NCBI RefSeq assembly: GCF_040712085.1
Contig: NZ_JBFCVK010000006.1
Coordinates: 62,001 to 126,000 of the forward strand
Length of the DNA: 64,000 nt
From: Aquibaculum sediminis
GTDB taxonomy: Bacteria > Pseudomonadota > Alphaproteobacteria > Kiloniellales > DSM-21159
Direction of reading: 5' to 3'
A model generated the notes under the pieces. It had not been told where the DNA came from and did not search any database. It was given only the letters and a program-made list of their open reading frames with translations. Positions within the stretch are counted from its first letter, which is position 1, and the number at the start of each line of letters is the position of its first letter. The position numbers and the translations under genes are program-made. Positions 18,640 through 27,969 of the stretch are shown piece after piece.

Positions 18640-18719
18640 GAAAAAGGCCTTTCCAGGTATCTGACAAGTACGAGCAGGCGCCACCTGAACCCCAACAGGG
18701 CCGCACCGCTCTCAAGGCC

Positions 18720-18749
18720 AGAATAGGGATGCGCGGGAGTCGGGGTCAA
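18720..18749 (-). promoter_or_regulatory. Candidate sigma70 promoter for the DUF4164-zapA-6S run
   Basis: On the minus strand TTGACC (18744-18749) and TATTCT (18720-18725) are separated by 18 bases, ending about 80 bases before the DUF4164 start codon. The -35 lies within an inverted repeat (18742-18756). It forms the left half of the 303-base divergent region 18640-18942; the right half holds the direct repeats and the tkt start. Confidence 0.45.
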
Positions 18750-18756
18750 CGACCCC
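18742..18756. repeat. Perfect inverted repeat in the zapA-tkt divergent region
   Basis: GGGGTC and GACCCC flank a 3-base centre (AAC), forming a 15-base dyad. It overlaps the minus-strand -35 candidate, so it could be an operator. No regulator can be assigned. Confidence 0.5.
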
Positions 18757-18788
18757 TTTGCCCTACGCACAAGTGACGGTTAGGCTGG

Positions 18789-18822
18789 CCCGGTTCGTCT
18801 CCCGGTTCGTCGCCCGGTTCGT
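18789..18822 (+). repeat. Three direct repeats of a 10-mer at 12-base period upstream of tkt
   Basis: CCCGGTTCGT occurs perfectly at 18789-18798, 18801-18810 and 18813-18822, exactly 12 bases apart. It ends three bases before a TTGACC (18826-18831) that could be the -35 of the tkt promoter. Such spacing suggests a protein-binding array. No -10 with a good match was found. Confidence 0.75.
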
Positions 18823-18942
18823 TGGTTGACCCCCGCCCCCTGTCTCGGCATTGTGCAGCGCAATGCTGCAACGGGCGGAGCCTTTCGCGCGTTCTCCCCA
18901 CAGCGCTTCGACCGAGCCTGAACCAAGATTAGTGAGTGCCAG

Positions 18943-20955
18943 ATGAACGCTTCGCCGGCGACACCCGCGGCCGGAACCGATGTGAGCCGCAAGGATCTCG
19001 CCAACGCGATCCGTGCCCTGTCCATGGATGCCGTCCAGAAAGCCAAGTCCGGGCATCCGGGCATGCCCATGGGCATGGCCGATGTTGCGACCGTGCTGTT
19101 CGGCCGTTTCCTGAAGTTCGATCCCCAGCGCCCCGACTGGCCTGACCGCGATCGCTTCGTGCTCTCGGCGGGGCACGGCTCCATGCTGCTCTACTCCCTG
19201 CTGCATCTGACCGGCTACCCGGACATGACGCTGGAGGAGCTCAAGAACTTCCGCCAACTCGGCAGCCGCACCGCCGGCCATCCCGAGTACGGCCACGCCA
19301 AGGGCATTGAGACCACCACCGGTCCGCTGGGCCAGGGCCTGGGCAACGCCGTCGGCATGGCGCTGGCCGAGCGCATCATGGAAGCGCGCTTCGGCAAGGA
19401 TCTGGTGGACCACTGCACCTACGCGATCGCCGGCGACGGCTGCCTGATGGAAGGCATCAGTCACGAGGTTGGCTCCCTGGCCGGGCACCTCAAGCTTGGC
19501 AAGCTGATCGTCCTCTTCGACGACAACGGCATCTCCATCGACGGCGCCACCAGTCTCTCCTGCTCCGACGACCAACTGCGCCGCTTCGAGTCCTACGGCT
19601 GGCAGACCTTTCAGGTGGACGGTCACGACCCTGAGGCCGTTGCCGCAGCGATCGCCGCCGCGCAGGTCGACACCACGAAGCCGGCACTGATCGCCTGCCG
19701 CACGGTGATCGGCTTCGGTTCGCCGAACAAGCAGGGCACCGCGGCGACGCATGGCGCCCCGCTGGGCGACGACGAGATCGCCGCGACGCGCGAGGCCCTG
19801 GGCTGGCCGCATGCGCCCTTCGAGATTCCCGATGCGGTGCTGGAAGCCTGGCGCGCCATCGGCCGCCGCGGCGGCGCCACCGCCGATGCCTGGGAAGCCC
19901 GCCTGCAGGCCGCGCCGGCAGAGCTGCGTGAGGAGTTTCAGCGGCGCATGGCCGGCGATCTCCCCGAGGGCTTCGACCAGGCCATCCTGGACTTCAAGCG
20001 GAAGGTGCAAAGCGAGCAGCCGAAGGTGGCAACGCGCCAGGCCTCGGGCAACGTCATCGAAACCCTGGCGGGGATCCTGCCGGAGTTGGTGGGCGGCTCA
20101 GCCGACCTGACCGGCTCCAACAACACCAAGGCCAAGGCGCAGCAGCCGATCACCGCCGACGACTACTCCGGACAGTACGTCTACTACGGCATCCGCGAGC
20201 ACGGCATGGCCGCGGCGATGAACGGCCTCGCCCTGCACGGCGGTGTCGTTCCCTATGGCGGCACCTTCCTGGTCTTTTCCGACTATTGCCGGCCTTCGAT
20301 CCGGCTGTCGGCCCTGATGGGCAAGCGCGTGGTCTATGTCATGACCCACGACTCCATAGGCCTGGGCGAGGATGGGCCGACCCACCAGCCGGTCGAGCAT
20401 CTGGCGGCCTTGCGCGCCATGCCCAATCTCAATGTATTCCGCCCGGCAGACGCCATCGAGACCGCCGAGTGCTGGCAGGTGGCGCTGCAGTCCCAGGACC
20501 GGCCGTCGGTGCTGGCCCTGACGCGTCAGGGTCTGCCGACAATTCGCCAGGAAGCCGGGGAAGACAACTGGTCGGCGCTGGGCGCCTACATCCTCTCGCC
20601 TGCCGCCGGTGCGCGCCAGGCAACGCTCTTCGCCAGCGGCTCGGAAGTGCATCTGGCGATCGAGGCGCAGGCGCAGCTGCGCGAGGAAGGCATCTCGGCG
20701 GCCGTGGTGTCGATGCCGTCTTGGGAACTCTTCCTGGAGCAGCCGCCTCACTACCGCGACGAAGTGATGGGGCCGGGTGCCCTGCCCGTGGCCATCGAGG
20801 CAGCCGGACCCTTCGGTTGGCCGCGCTGGCTCGGGCCGGACGGGATCTACATCGGCATGCAGGGTTTCGGTGCCTCGGGACCCGCAGAACAGCTTTATGA
20901 GCACTTCGGCATCACGGTGGACGCGATCGTAAAGGCCGTACGCAACGGCCTGTGA
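18943..20955 (+). CDS. tkt: Transketolase
   Basis: The 670-residue thiamine-diphosphate enzyme moves two-carbon ketol units in the pentose phosphate and Calvin-type pathways. It has AIRALSMDAVQKAKSGHPG near residue 13 and the ThDP-binding AGDGCLMEGISHE near residue 163, with DDNGISIDG following. DDYSGQYVYYGIREHGMAAA and HDSIGLGEDGPTHQP are the cofactor-binding stretches of the second half. Length is standard. The gap gene follows 35 bases later on the same strand, so the two are probably one transcript. pgk, often third in this run, is not present. Confidence 0.97.
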   Translation: MNASPATPAAGTDVSRKDLANAIRALSMDAVQKAKSGHPGMPMGMADVATVLFGRFLKFDPQRPDWPDRDRFVLSAGHGSMLLYSLLHLTGYPDMTLEELKNFRQLGSRTAGHPEYGHAKGIETTTGPLGQGLGNAVGMALAERIMEARFGKDLVDHCTYAIAGDGCLMEGISHEVGSLAGHLKLGKLIVLFDDNGISIDGATSLSCSDDQLRRFESYGWQTFQVDGHDPEAVAAAIAAAQVDTTKPALIACRTVIGFGSPNKQGTAATHGAPLGDDEIAATREALGWPHAPFEIPDAVLEAWRAIGRRGGATADAWEARLQAAPAELREEFQRRMAGDLPEGFDQAILDFKRKVQSEQPKVATRQASGNVIETLAGILPELVGGSADLTGSNNTKAKAQQPITADDYSGQYVYYGIREHGMAAAMNGLALHGGVVPYGGTFLVFSDYCRPSIRLSALMGKRVVYVMTHDSIGLGEDGPTHQPVEHLAALRAMPNLNVFRPADAIETAECWQVALQSQDRPSVLALTRQGLPTIRQEAGEDNWSALGAYILSPAAGARQATLFASGSEVHLAIEAQAQLREEGISAAVVSMPSWELFLEQPPHYRDEVMGPGALPVAIEAAGPFGWPRWLGPDGIYIGMQGFGASGPAEQLYEHFGITVDAIVKAVRNGL

Positions 20956-20990
20956 TGGCGGGCACTCTCAACCTGGTGGAGGACTAAGGG

Positions 20991-21998
20991 ATGGCAGTTC
21001 GTGTCGGTATCAACGGCTTCGGCCGTATCGGTCGCCTGGTGTTGCGGGCAGCCGCGGAATCCAAGCGCGACGATATCGAGTTCGTGGCGATCAACGATCT
21101 GGGCACGGCGGAAGCCAACGCCCACCTCTTGAAGTACGACTCGGTGCACGGTCGCTATCCCGGCCAGGTCGAATCCCGGGAAGCGGCGCTGCTGGTCGAC
21201 GGCAAGGAGATCAAGGTCCTCGCCGAGCGTGACCCGACGAAGCTGCCCTGGGGCGACCTGGGCGTCGACATCGTGCTGGAGTGCACAGGCCTCTTTGCCA
21301 GCCGCGACAAGGCAGCGGCCCACCTGCAGGGTGGCGCCAAGAAGGTCATCATCTCCGCTCCGGCGGGCGATGCCGACCTCACCGTGGTCTACGGCGTCAA
21401 CCACGACAAGCTGACCGCGGCCCATGAGGTGATCTCCAACGCGTCCTGCACCACCAACTGCCTGGCGCCGGTTGCCGCGGTGCTGCACGAGGCCGTGGGC
21501 ATCCAGCGCGGCTTCATGACCACCATCCACGCCTACACCGGCGACCAGCGCACGGTGGACACGCTGCACAAGGACCTGCACCGCGCCCGCGCGGCGGCCC
21601 TGTCGCAGATCCCCACCTCCACCGGCGCCGCCCGGGCCGTGGGTCTGGTGCTGCCGGAGCTGAAGGGCCTGCTCGACGGCGTGGCCATCCGCGTGCCCAC
21701 GCCGAACGTGAGCCTGGTGGACCTGAAGTTCGACGCCGGCCGCAGCACCACCCGCGAAGAGATCAACGACGCCATCCGCGCCGCGGCCAGTGGGCCGCTT
21801 AAGGGCGTGCTGGACGTGAACGACGAACCGCTGGTCTCCATCGACTTCAACCACCACCCGGCCAGCTCAATCTTCGACCTCTCGGGCACCCAGGTCATCG
21901 ACGGCACTCTGGTGCGTGTCATGTCCTGGTACGACAACGAGTGGGGCTTCTCGAACCGCATGAGCGACACGGCGGTTGTGATGGGAAAGCTGCTCTGA
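20991..21998 (+). CDS. gap: Glyceraldehyde-3-phosphate dehydrogenase, type I
   Basis: This 335-residue NAD(P)-dependent enzyme of glycolysis and gluconeogenesis begins with the Rossmann motif VGINGFGRIGRLVLRAA. It has the active-site sequence SNASCTTNCLAP with the catalytic cysteine at residue 153, TIHAYTGDQRTVD, and the C-terminal WYDNEWGFSNRM. NDLGTAEANAHLLKYDSVHG marks a canonical type I enzyme. A strong GGAGG lies upstream of the ATG. A terminator follows 51 bases after the stop. Coenzyme preference cannot be decided by eye. Confidence 0.97.
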   Translation: MAVRVGINGFGRIGRLVLRAAAESKRDDIEFVAINDLGTAEANAHLLKYDSVHGRYPGQVESREAALLVDGKEIKVLAERDPTKLPWGDLGVDIVLECTGLFASRDKAAAHLQGGAKKVIISAPAGDADLTVVYGVNHDKLTAAHEVISNASCTTNCLAPVAAVLHEAVGIQRGFMTTIHAYTGDQRTVDTLHKDLHRARAAALSQIPTSTGAARAVGLVLPELKGLLDGVAIRVPTPNVSLVDLKFDAGRSTTREEINDAIRAAASGPLKGVLDVNDEPLVSIDFNHHPASSIFDLSGTQVIDGTLVRVMSWYDNEWGFSNRMSDTAVVMGKLL

Positions 21999-22049
21999 TT
22001 CCTCGCTGACGGTGTAGCGGGAGAGACCTCCTGCCCACAGCAGACTCAA

Positions 22050-22090
22050 GAAAGGCCGCTGGGGGGACCAGCGGCCTTTCCTCTTTTCTG
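22050..22090 (+). terminator. Intrinsic terminator after tkt-gap
   Basis: A perfect 13-bp stem (22050-22062 with 22068-22080, GAAAGGCCGCTGG against CCAGCGGCCTTTC) has a 5-base loop and is followed by CTCTTTTCTG. It lies between convergent transcripts and probably also stops the minus-strand operon, whose last gene ends at 22119. Confidence 0.9.
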
Positions 22091-22118
22091 TCACCGGATG
22101 GCGGATACGTCCGCGCCG

Positions 22119-24191
22119 CTATCTCCCTTCACGGCGCCAAGCCGAGAGAAGCAGGCCCAGAGTCAGCAACAGGGCGATGAACCCCGGGAAGAGCGCAACC
22201 CGCTCGATCCCCGTCACCAGATAGGCCCCATGCCCCACCACGCCCAGCCAGCCGCGGCCTTCGCGATCACGGCCGGGCGACACCTTGCGCAGCTCCGGCA
22301 GACCCTCTTCCATCGCTCTGGCGCCGCCGCCGGTCTGCGCGATCACCGGCTGCAGGATCTCCGTGGTCGCGCGCGGATCCTCGAACTCGCGTGGATTGGC
22401 CGGGCCGGCCGGCGCCAGAGCCACATTCTCGCCGTCCGTGACCCGGTATAGGCCGGCCTGAGAGGCCGGCAGGCGCGCCTGGGCGAGCCCGGGAGCCTGC
22501 GCCTCGAGTGTCACCTCCCGCTCCTCGCCGTCGGGCAGCGTCACCGTCACCGCGGCATCACCCTCCTCCAAGCTGCGGCGGCTGATCTGCAGTTCGCCGT
22601 CATCCACACGGGCACGCAGGACCTCCTCCTCCAGATCGGGCTCCTTCATCAACCAGTGTGCCGTGCGGCGAAGCAGTTCGGTTTGCGGCCCCCCGCCCTC
22701 GAAGCCACGGCTCCACAGCCAGATCTGGTCACTGTTCAACTGGGCCACGCGGCCCTCTCCGACCCGGTCGAGAATCAGCAGCGGCAGTTCTTCTGCGCCG
22801 CTCATCACCACCTCTCCCCTGCGCTCAACCGTTTCCAGCAGCCGGAACCAACGTCCCCAGGCCGGGGTATCCGCCTGGCCATTGCGGGCTGAGCCGTTGA
22901 GTTCAGCGGTCACGGGATGGCGCTGCCCGCGCTCGGTAACGCGCGGCTGGAAGGCCTGCTCGACAATCCGCCCGCTAGGCTCCCCGGGCAGCACCTGGCG
23001 CAGGGGCGTGCGGTGCACCGAAAGCGGCGTAGCGGTCACCGGCCCCACGGCCTCCAGCAGCGCCCCGCCCTCTTCCACATAGCGCACGATGTTCTCGTAG
23101 TAGCTGGTCGGCAGAATGCCGCGCCGCTGATAGCGGTCGAAGATCACCAGGTCGAATTCCTGGAGCTTCAGCTCGAAGAGTTCGCGCGTGGGAAAGGCGA
23201 TCAGGGCCAACTCGCTGATCGGCGTGCCGTCCTGCTTCTCCGGCGGCCGCAGGATGGTGAAGTGAACCAGATCGACGGAGGGGTCCGACTTCAAGATGTT
23301 GCGCCAGGCCCGCTCCCCCACATGCGGTTCGCCCGAGACCAGCAGGACACGCAGTCGGTCGCGCACGCCGTTCACGATGGCACCGGCGCGGTTGTTGATC
23401 AGCGTCAGTTCCTCGGGACCGGCCTCGACCTCCAGTTCGATTACGGCAGGTCCGCGGCGATCCAGACGGAAGCTCAGGCTCTGCTCCTGGCCGAGGCGCA
23501 CCACTTGCCGATCCACGGCCTCGCCGTCGACCGAAAGCTGGACCTCTGCCAAGCCTTCCTCCGCTTGCGGCAGATCATCGACCTGGAAGCTCACCTCGAG
23601 CGGCTGTCCGACCAGGCCGTAGCTGGGAGCGTTGATCAACGTGAGGCGGCGGTCGCCTTCGCCATCACGGCCGCTGCGCAGCAGATGGATCGGCGCATCG
23701 ATCCCCAGCGCGGCCACATCCTCCGGCACGTCATGCACGCGGCCGTCGCTCAGCAGGAAGATGGCGCCCACCTGCTCGCGGTTGACCTCGGCCAGGACCC
23801 GGCCGATCTCGCGGAAGAGCCGCGTGCCATCATCCTGCTCGGCCCCGCCCGGCCGGCTCTCCACCACGCGCACATCCGTTACCGGCAGATCCGAGAGGCG
23901 TTCACGCAGGCCGGCCAGGGCGGCGTTCGTTTGCGCCTGACGCTCCTCGATCCCCTGGCTGGGGCTGCGGTCGACCACGACCAGGGCAAGATCGTCCAGC
24001 GGTTCGCGCTGTTCACGGACCAGCGCCGGATTGGCCAGCAGGAGCAGCAGCAGCGCGGCCGAGGCCAGTCGCAGCCAAGCGCCGCGCGCACGCCGCAGGA
24101 TAGCGAGCAGCCCGAGGAGCAAAACGCCCAGCCCCAGCACAAGCAGCGCCCAGGTCGGCAGGAAGGGGGAGAAGGCCAGATCCAGCGCCAT
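22119..24191 (-). CDS. Large membrane-anchored protein of the MoxR-DUF58-DUF4159 operon
   Basis: The 690-residue protein starts with two hydrophobic helices (about residues 13-30 and 40-55). A vWA-like segment follows (LDDLALVVVDRSPSQGIEE, then GAIFLLSDGRVHDVPED), in which the metal-site motif is degenerate (DRSPS rather than DxSxS). A glutamine-amidotransferase-like Rossmann part contains DLVIFDRYQRRGILP and the sequence YVEEGGALLEAVGP. One more helix lies at the C-terminus (VALFPGFIALLLTLGLLLSA). No amidotransferase nucleophile is obvious. It is last in the operon, 3 bases after the DUF4159 gene. Its function is not known; by context it belongs to a MoxR-assisted envelope assembly or stress system. 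Confidence 0.75.
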   Translation of the reverse strand: MALDLAFSPFLPTWALLVLGLGVLLLGLLAILRRARGAWLRLASAALLLLLLANPALVREQREPLDDLALVVVDRSPSQGIEERQAQTNAALAGLRERLSDLPVTDVRVVESRPGGAEQDDGTRLFREIGRVLAEVNREQVGAIFLLSDGRVHDVPEDVAALGIDAPIHLLRSGRDGEGDRRLTLINAPSYGLVGQPLEVSFQVDDLPQAEEGLAEVQLSVDGEAVDRQVVRLGQEQSLSFRLDRRGPAVIELEVEAGPEELTLINNRAGAIVNGVRDRLRVLLVSGEPHVGERAWRNILKSDPSVDLVHFTILRPPEKQDGTPISELALIAFPTRELFELKLQEFDLVIFDRYQRRGILPTSYYENIVRYVEEGGALLEAVGPVTATPLSVHRTPLRQVLPGEPSGRIVEQAFQPRVTERGQRHPVTAELNGSARNGQADTPAWGRWFRLLETVERRGEVVMSGAEELPLLILDRVGEGRVAQLNSDQIWLWSRGFEGGGPQTELLRRTAHWLMKEPDLEEEVLRARVDDGELQISRRSLEEGDAAVTVTLPDGEEREVTLEAQAPGLAQARLPASQAGLYRVTDGENVALAPAGPANPREFEDPRATTEILQPVIAQTGGGARAMEEGLPELRKVSPGRDREGRGWLGVVGHGAYLVTGIERVALFPGFIALLLTLGLLLSAWRREGR

Positions 24192-24194
24192 CGC

Positions 24195-26993
24195 CTACTG
24201 CCCCAGACGCTCGAGGATGTAGGGCACGTGTACCTGGTCGGCCTTGTAGTTGCCGGTCAGGGCGTACATCACGAGATTGATCCCAAAGCGGTAGGCGATC
24301 TCGCGCTGGCGTTCCCCGCCGGGCACAACCGCGGCCATCGGCCGGCCTCGGGCATCCACGGCCCAGGCCGAAGCCCAGTCGCCGGCGCCGAGAATCACGG
24401 TGGCGACCCCGTCGTGGCGCCGCTCATCGGTCTCCTCCACCCAGAGGCCGGCGCCGCTGTAGCGCCCCGGGAACTCCTGAATGAGATAGAAGGCGCGGGT
24501 CAGAACGTGATCCGGGGGAAGCGGCTGCAGGGGGGGAATGCCGAGGCCGTCCGTGGCCTGCTGCAGCCTGCTGTTTGTGCCGCCCATGACGTTGCGCAGG
24601 GCGTCGGGACGCAGCAAATCGATCAGCAATGTGCCCCCATGCTCCAGAAAGCGGTTGAGCGCATCCTGGCCCGCCTGATCCAGACCGCCCTGGCCCGCGG
24701 TGATGGGCCAGTACACCAGCGGGAAGAAGGCCAGTTCGTCGCGCCCGGGACGCACACCCATCGGCTCGCCCGGCTCGATGGTCGTGCGCCGCGTGAGCAT
24801 CTGGCTCAGCCCGAGCAGTCCGGCGCGGCTCATCTCGTCGACCTCGGCCTGGCCGGTGACCACGTAGGCCAGGCGGGTCTCCTCCAGTGCCGCGAAGGCA
24901 TAGCTCTCATCGGTGCCGGCTGCCCCATCCTGTGCCCGCGCTGTACCCGCCGTGACAAGGCCGCTAATCGCCAGCGCGCAGACGAAGCCCGCTGCACCGG
25001 CGCCCCGGCGCGGGCTCCTGCCCCGGCGGCCCAGGCGGCCCAGGCGGCCCAAGCGGCGGTGCGGCCGTCCGGGCAGGAGCCCGCGCAAGGCCAGGCCAAG
25101 GAACTGATCCAGCAGGGCGAGCAGCAAGGCAGCAGTCAGCAGCCACGGCATCAGGGACTGCTCGCGCTCTGCCCGATAGGGTGCCATGGCCACGTCCCCA
25201 ATCGCCTCGGGCAGCGGCTCCAGCGCCGGCACCGCCTCGGCCAGGTTCAAGGCCCGGCGAGACAAGGCCGAACCATAGAGCCCCGGCGGATGCTCCGGCC
25301 CGGGCACCACTGCCGAATCGGCAGGCAGGGACTGCACGCCGGGCGACGGCCGGACCAGGCGACCGAAGCCGTCGAGCAGGCGGAGCGGCGGCAGCGCCTC
25401 CTCCCCGGCCGTCTCGACACCCTCGCTTAGCGCGACGACCCGCTGCAGCAATTCCACGAACAGACCGGAAAGCGCCAGGTTCGACCACTCGGCGTTCGCA
25501 GTCGTGTGCACCAGAACGCTCCACCCCGCCTCCCAGCGTTCGGCGGTGATCAAGGGGGTGCCGTCCTCCAGGCGCGCCCAGGTCTTTTCCGCCAGGTCCA
25601 GCGCCGGTTCGGCCAACACCTGGCGGCGCACCACCACATCATCAGGCACGGCCAAGCCGCTCAATGGCCCCTCTTCGGGAAAGGCCGCGAGACCGGCCGG
25701 TCGATCCCAGGCAAGGGCGCCTCCCAGCGTGCGGCTTCCATCGCGCAGTTCCACCGGCAGAAGCGACGAGTCGGGCGCATCGAGCAACCGCGGGCCGGCG
25801 AAACGCAGCAACAGGCCACCATCCTCGACCCACTCGCGCAGGGAGGCTGCTTCGGAGGGGCTGCCGGGCCGGCTGTCCGCCAGGACCATGACCGCTGGGC
25901 GGCGCTCCAGAAGCTGCTCCAGACTGCCGCGATAGATCTCGGTGAAGGGATCGAGCGCGCGCTCCAGGTAGTAAAGCTCGTCGAGGAGCGGCTGGGAGCC
26001 CGCGCCGGCACTGACGGTCACGAGCCCAACCGGACGCCGGCGCCAGCGCTCGTCCAGCAGGACCACCGCGCCGGCCCCCTGCTCACGTTCGAGCCGCAGG
26101 CGGTCGATCCGGTTGCGCAGTTCCAGTGGCAGATCGAGTGGCTGCCGCGCTTCGGCACTGCCCGGCTCGAAGGTCAGGTCGGTCGACGCGACGGCGTAGC
26201 CTTCGGCGTCGACCGCGCGCAGTGTGACCGTTTCACCGAAGTCCGCCGGGACACGGGCTGCCCGGACAAGCATTTCCGCCTCTTCGCTTTCCGGCGGCAG
26301 CAGCAGCTTGGGCGCCTCATCCGCAGCACCGCGCAGCATCGTGACGGCCCCCAGACGCCGCAGGCGCTGCACCATGGCTGTCGTGCCGGGGGCGTCCAGA
26401 CCATCGGCCAGCCAGTAGACCTGCGCCGGCCCCGGCAGCCTCGTGTCCTCCAGCGCGTAGACCACGCCTTGACGATCGACCGGCCAGGGTTTGGGCGCCA
26501 AGGTGCGCAGCTGTCGGCGCACCGCCTCGGCTTCCTGCAAGACGGCCCGGCGCTGCGCATCCTGCGCGCTTCCAATTCGATCCGGCGCGGTCGTGAGCAG
26601 CAGCACGGAGCGTTCCCGGCGCTCCGCCTGATCGACGAGTGCATTGGCGGCTTCCAGCCGCGCCTCCCAGTCGAGGGCCGCCGACCAGCCGTTGTCCACC
26701 ACCAGCACCAGCGGCCCCTCCCCGCCCCAGGGCGCCGTCGGATTGAGGATGGGCCGGGCCAGTGCCAGGATCACCAGCGCAGCGATCAACAGCCGGAGCA
26801 GCAGAAGCCACCAGGGCGTGCGAGCCGGGGTTTCTTCCGGTGGACGCAGGCCCATGAGCAGGCGCACGGCGGGAAAAAACTGCCGGCGCGGCGAGGGGGG
26901 CGTGACCCGCAGCAGGAACCAGAGCACCGGCAGCGCCAGCAACGCCAGCAGCAACCAGGGACTGGCGAAGGCAAGCGGACCGAAACCGAGCAT
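24195..26993 (-). CDS. DUF4159 protein with N-terminal BatA-like domain
   Basis: This 932-residue protein begins with two transmembrane helices in the arrangement typical of aerotolerance (BatA N-terminal) proteins: FASPWLLLALLALPVLWFLL and WWLLLLRLLIAALVILALAR. A vWA-like region follows with VLVVDNGWSAALDWEARL, again lacking an intact DxSxS metal site. A third helix pair is near residues 610-670. The C-terminal 220 residues form DUF4159 (DEMSRAGLLGLSQMLTRRT, FFPLVYWPITAG, FLEHGGTLLIDLL), an amidotransferase-like fold. Start overlaps the end of the DUF58 gene by one base. The protein probably works with MoxR at the inner membrane; substrates are unknown. Confidence 0.8.
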   Translation of the reverse strand: MLGFGPLAFASPWLLLALLALPVLWFLLRVTPPSPRRQFFPAVRLLMGLRPPEETPARTPWWLLLLRLLIAALVILALARPILNPTAPWGGEGPLVLVVDNGWSAALDWEARLEAANALVDQAERRERSVLLLTTAPDRIGSAQDAQRRAVLQEAEAVRRQLRTLAPKPWPVDRQGVVYALEDTRLPGPAQVYWLADGLDAPGTTAMVQRLRRLGAVTMLRGAADEAPKLLLPPESEEAEMLVRAARVPADFGETVTLRAVDAEGYAVASTDLTFEPGSAEARQPLDLPLELRNRIDRLRLEREQGAGAVVLLDERWRRRPVGLVTVSAGAGSQPLLDELYYLERALDPFTEIYRGSLEQLLERRPAVMVLADSRPGSPSEAASLREWVEDGGLLLRFAGPRLLDAPDSSLLPVELRDGSRTLGGALAWDRPAGLAAFPEEGPLSGLAVPDDVVVRRQVLAEPALDLAEKTWARLEDGTPLITAERWEAGWSVLVHTTANAEWSNLALSGLFVELLQRVVALSEGVETAGEEALPPLRLLDGFGRLVRPSPGVQSLPADSAVVPGPEHPPGLYGSALSRRALNLAEAVPALEPLPEAIGDVAMAPYRAEREQSLMPWLLTAALLLALLDQFLGLALRGLLPGRPHRRLGRLGRLGRRGRSPRRGAGAAGFVCALAISGLVTAGTARAQDGAAGTDESYAFAALEETRLAYVVTGQAEVDEMSRAGLLGLSQMLTRRTTIEPGEPMGVRPGRDELAFFPLVYWPITAGQGGLDQAGQDALNRFLEHGGTLLIDLLRPDALRNVMGGTNSRLQQATDGLGIPPLQPLPPDHVLTRAFYLIQEFPGRYSGAGLWVEETDERRHDGVATVILGAGDWASAWAVDARGRPMAAVVPGGERQREIAYRFGINLVMYALTGNYKADQVHVPYILERLGQ

Positions 26994-27931
26994 CAGTGCC
27001 CTCCCCCCCGAACCGTCGGCAGAATGCCGATGGTCTGATAGAGGCTGAGCAGTGCGCTTTCCGCCGAGCGATCCGTGCGGTGCAACTGATAGCGCCAGCC
27101 GAGCCGGCGCGCGAGATCGGCCAGGGCCTGGCGCTGTCGCTCCATTCGCTTCAGGTAGTCGCCGCGCACCGCCTCGCTGCGGCTGAGCAACCAGGAATTC
27201 TCGGACTCCAGGCCGACAAAGTTGAGCCGGCCGTTGAAGGGAAAGGAAAGCTCGGCCGGGTCCAGGATCTGAACGAGATGCCCGCCCACCCCGCGCTCGG
27301 CAAAGCCGCGCAGACGGGCCTCGATCGCGTCGACGGGCGCCAGGAAATCGCTGAAGAGGATCACACGGGAATGGCGTGGCAGCGTATCGCGCGGCGGCAA
27401 TCCCTCATCCTCCTGTCCCTCATCCTCCTGCTCCGCGCCCTGATTGCGCTCCAGAGCGAGAGCCAGTCGCTGCAAGGCATCGCGCCCGCTATGGGGCCGC
27501 CGGCCACTGCCGAGCAGGGCCACGCGCTCGCCGCCGCGCACCAGCAGCGACGCCAGGGCGAGCAGCAGGACGTCCGCCCGTCGCTTTTTTTGCTCTGCCG
27601 CCTCGACCGAACGCCAGTTCATCGAACCGCTGCCATCCGACCAGAGCCAGAGCGACTGCGCCGCTTCCCACTCCAGGTCGCGCACATAGACGCGGTCGCT
27701 CTTTGCCGTCTGCCGCCAATCGATCAGCTGCGGCGGATCGCCCGGTTCATAGGTACGGAACTGCCAGAAGGTCTCGCCCAGGCCCACGCGTCGGCGACCA
27801 TGCACCCCCTGGACCACCGTCGCAGCCACCCGCTCCGCCGCCACGAGCAGCGGCGGCAGGGCCGCGGCCAGCGCTTCCCCGCGCCGCTGTGCGTCGAGGG
27901 GCCGGCTGCGTTGCTTGGAAGCAGGTGCCAT
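26993..27931 (-). CDS. DUF58 domain-containing protein
   Basis: The 312-residue protein has the DUF58 core sequence GRRRVGLGETFWQFRTYEPG followed by DWRQTAKSDRVYVRDLE. A vWA-like fold comes next, with LWLWSDGSGSMNW near residue 95, which keeps most of a MIDAS (DGSGS), and VILFSDFLAPVDAIEARL. No transmembrane segment is seen, so it is probably cytoplasmic. DUF58 proteins are constant partners of MoxR AAA+ ATPases. It lies 38 bases after moxR and overlaps the DUF4159 gene, so the operon order is moxR, DUF58, DUF4159, membrane protein. Confidence 0.88.
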   Translation of the reverse strand: MAPASKQRSRPLDAQRRGEALAAALPPLLVAAERVAATVVQGVHGRRRVGLGETFWQFRTYEPGDPPQLIDWRQTAKSDRVYVRDLEWEAAQSLWLWSDGSGSMNWRSVEAAEQKKRRADVLLLALASLLVRGGERVALLGSGRRPHSGRDALQRLALALERNQGAEQEDEGQEDEGLPPRDTLPRHSRVILFSDFLAPVDAIEARLRGFAERGVGGHLVQILDPAELSFPFNGRLNFVGLESENSWLLSRSEAVRGDYLKRMERQRQALADLARRLGWRYQLHRTDRSAESALLSLYQTIGILPTVRGGGH

Positions 27932-27969
27932 GAGCGGGCGCGACTCTCCTCAGGCGATGGTGAGATAAC

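Noticed and set aside
18789..18822. CRISPR-like repeats
   Set aside because: The unit is 10 bases with 2-base gaps and only three copies; there are no spacers and no cas genes in the window.
22917..25430. 837-codon open frame on the plus strand
   Set aside because: It runs antisense across the two large membrane-protein genes, ignores their boundary, and has low-complexity composition without any domain.
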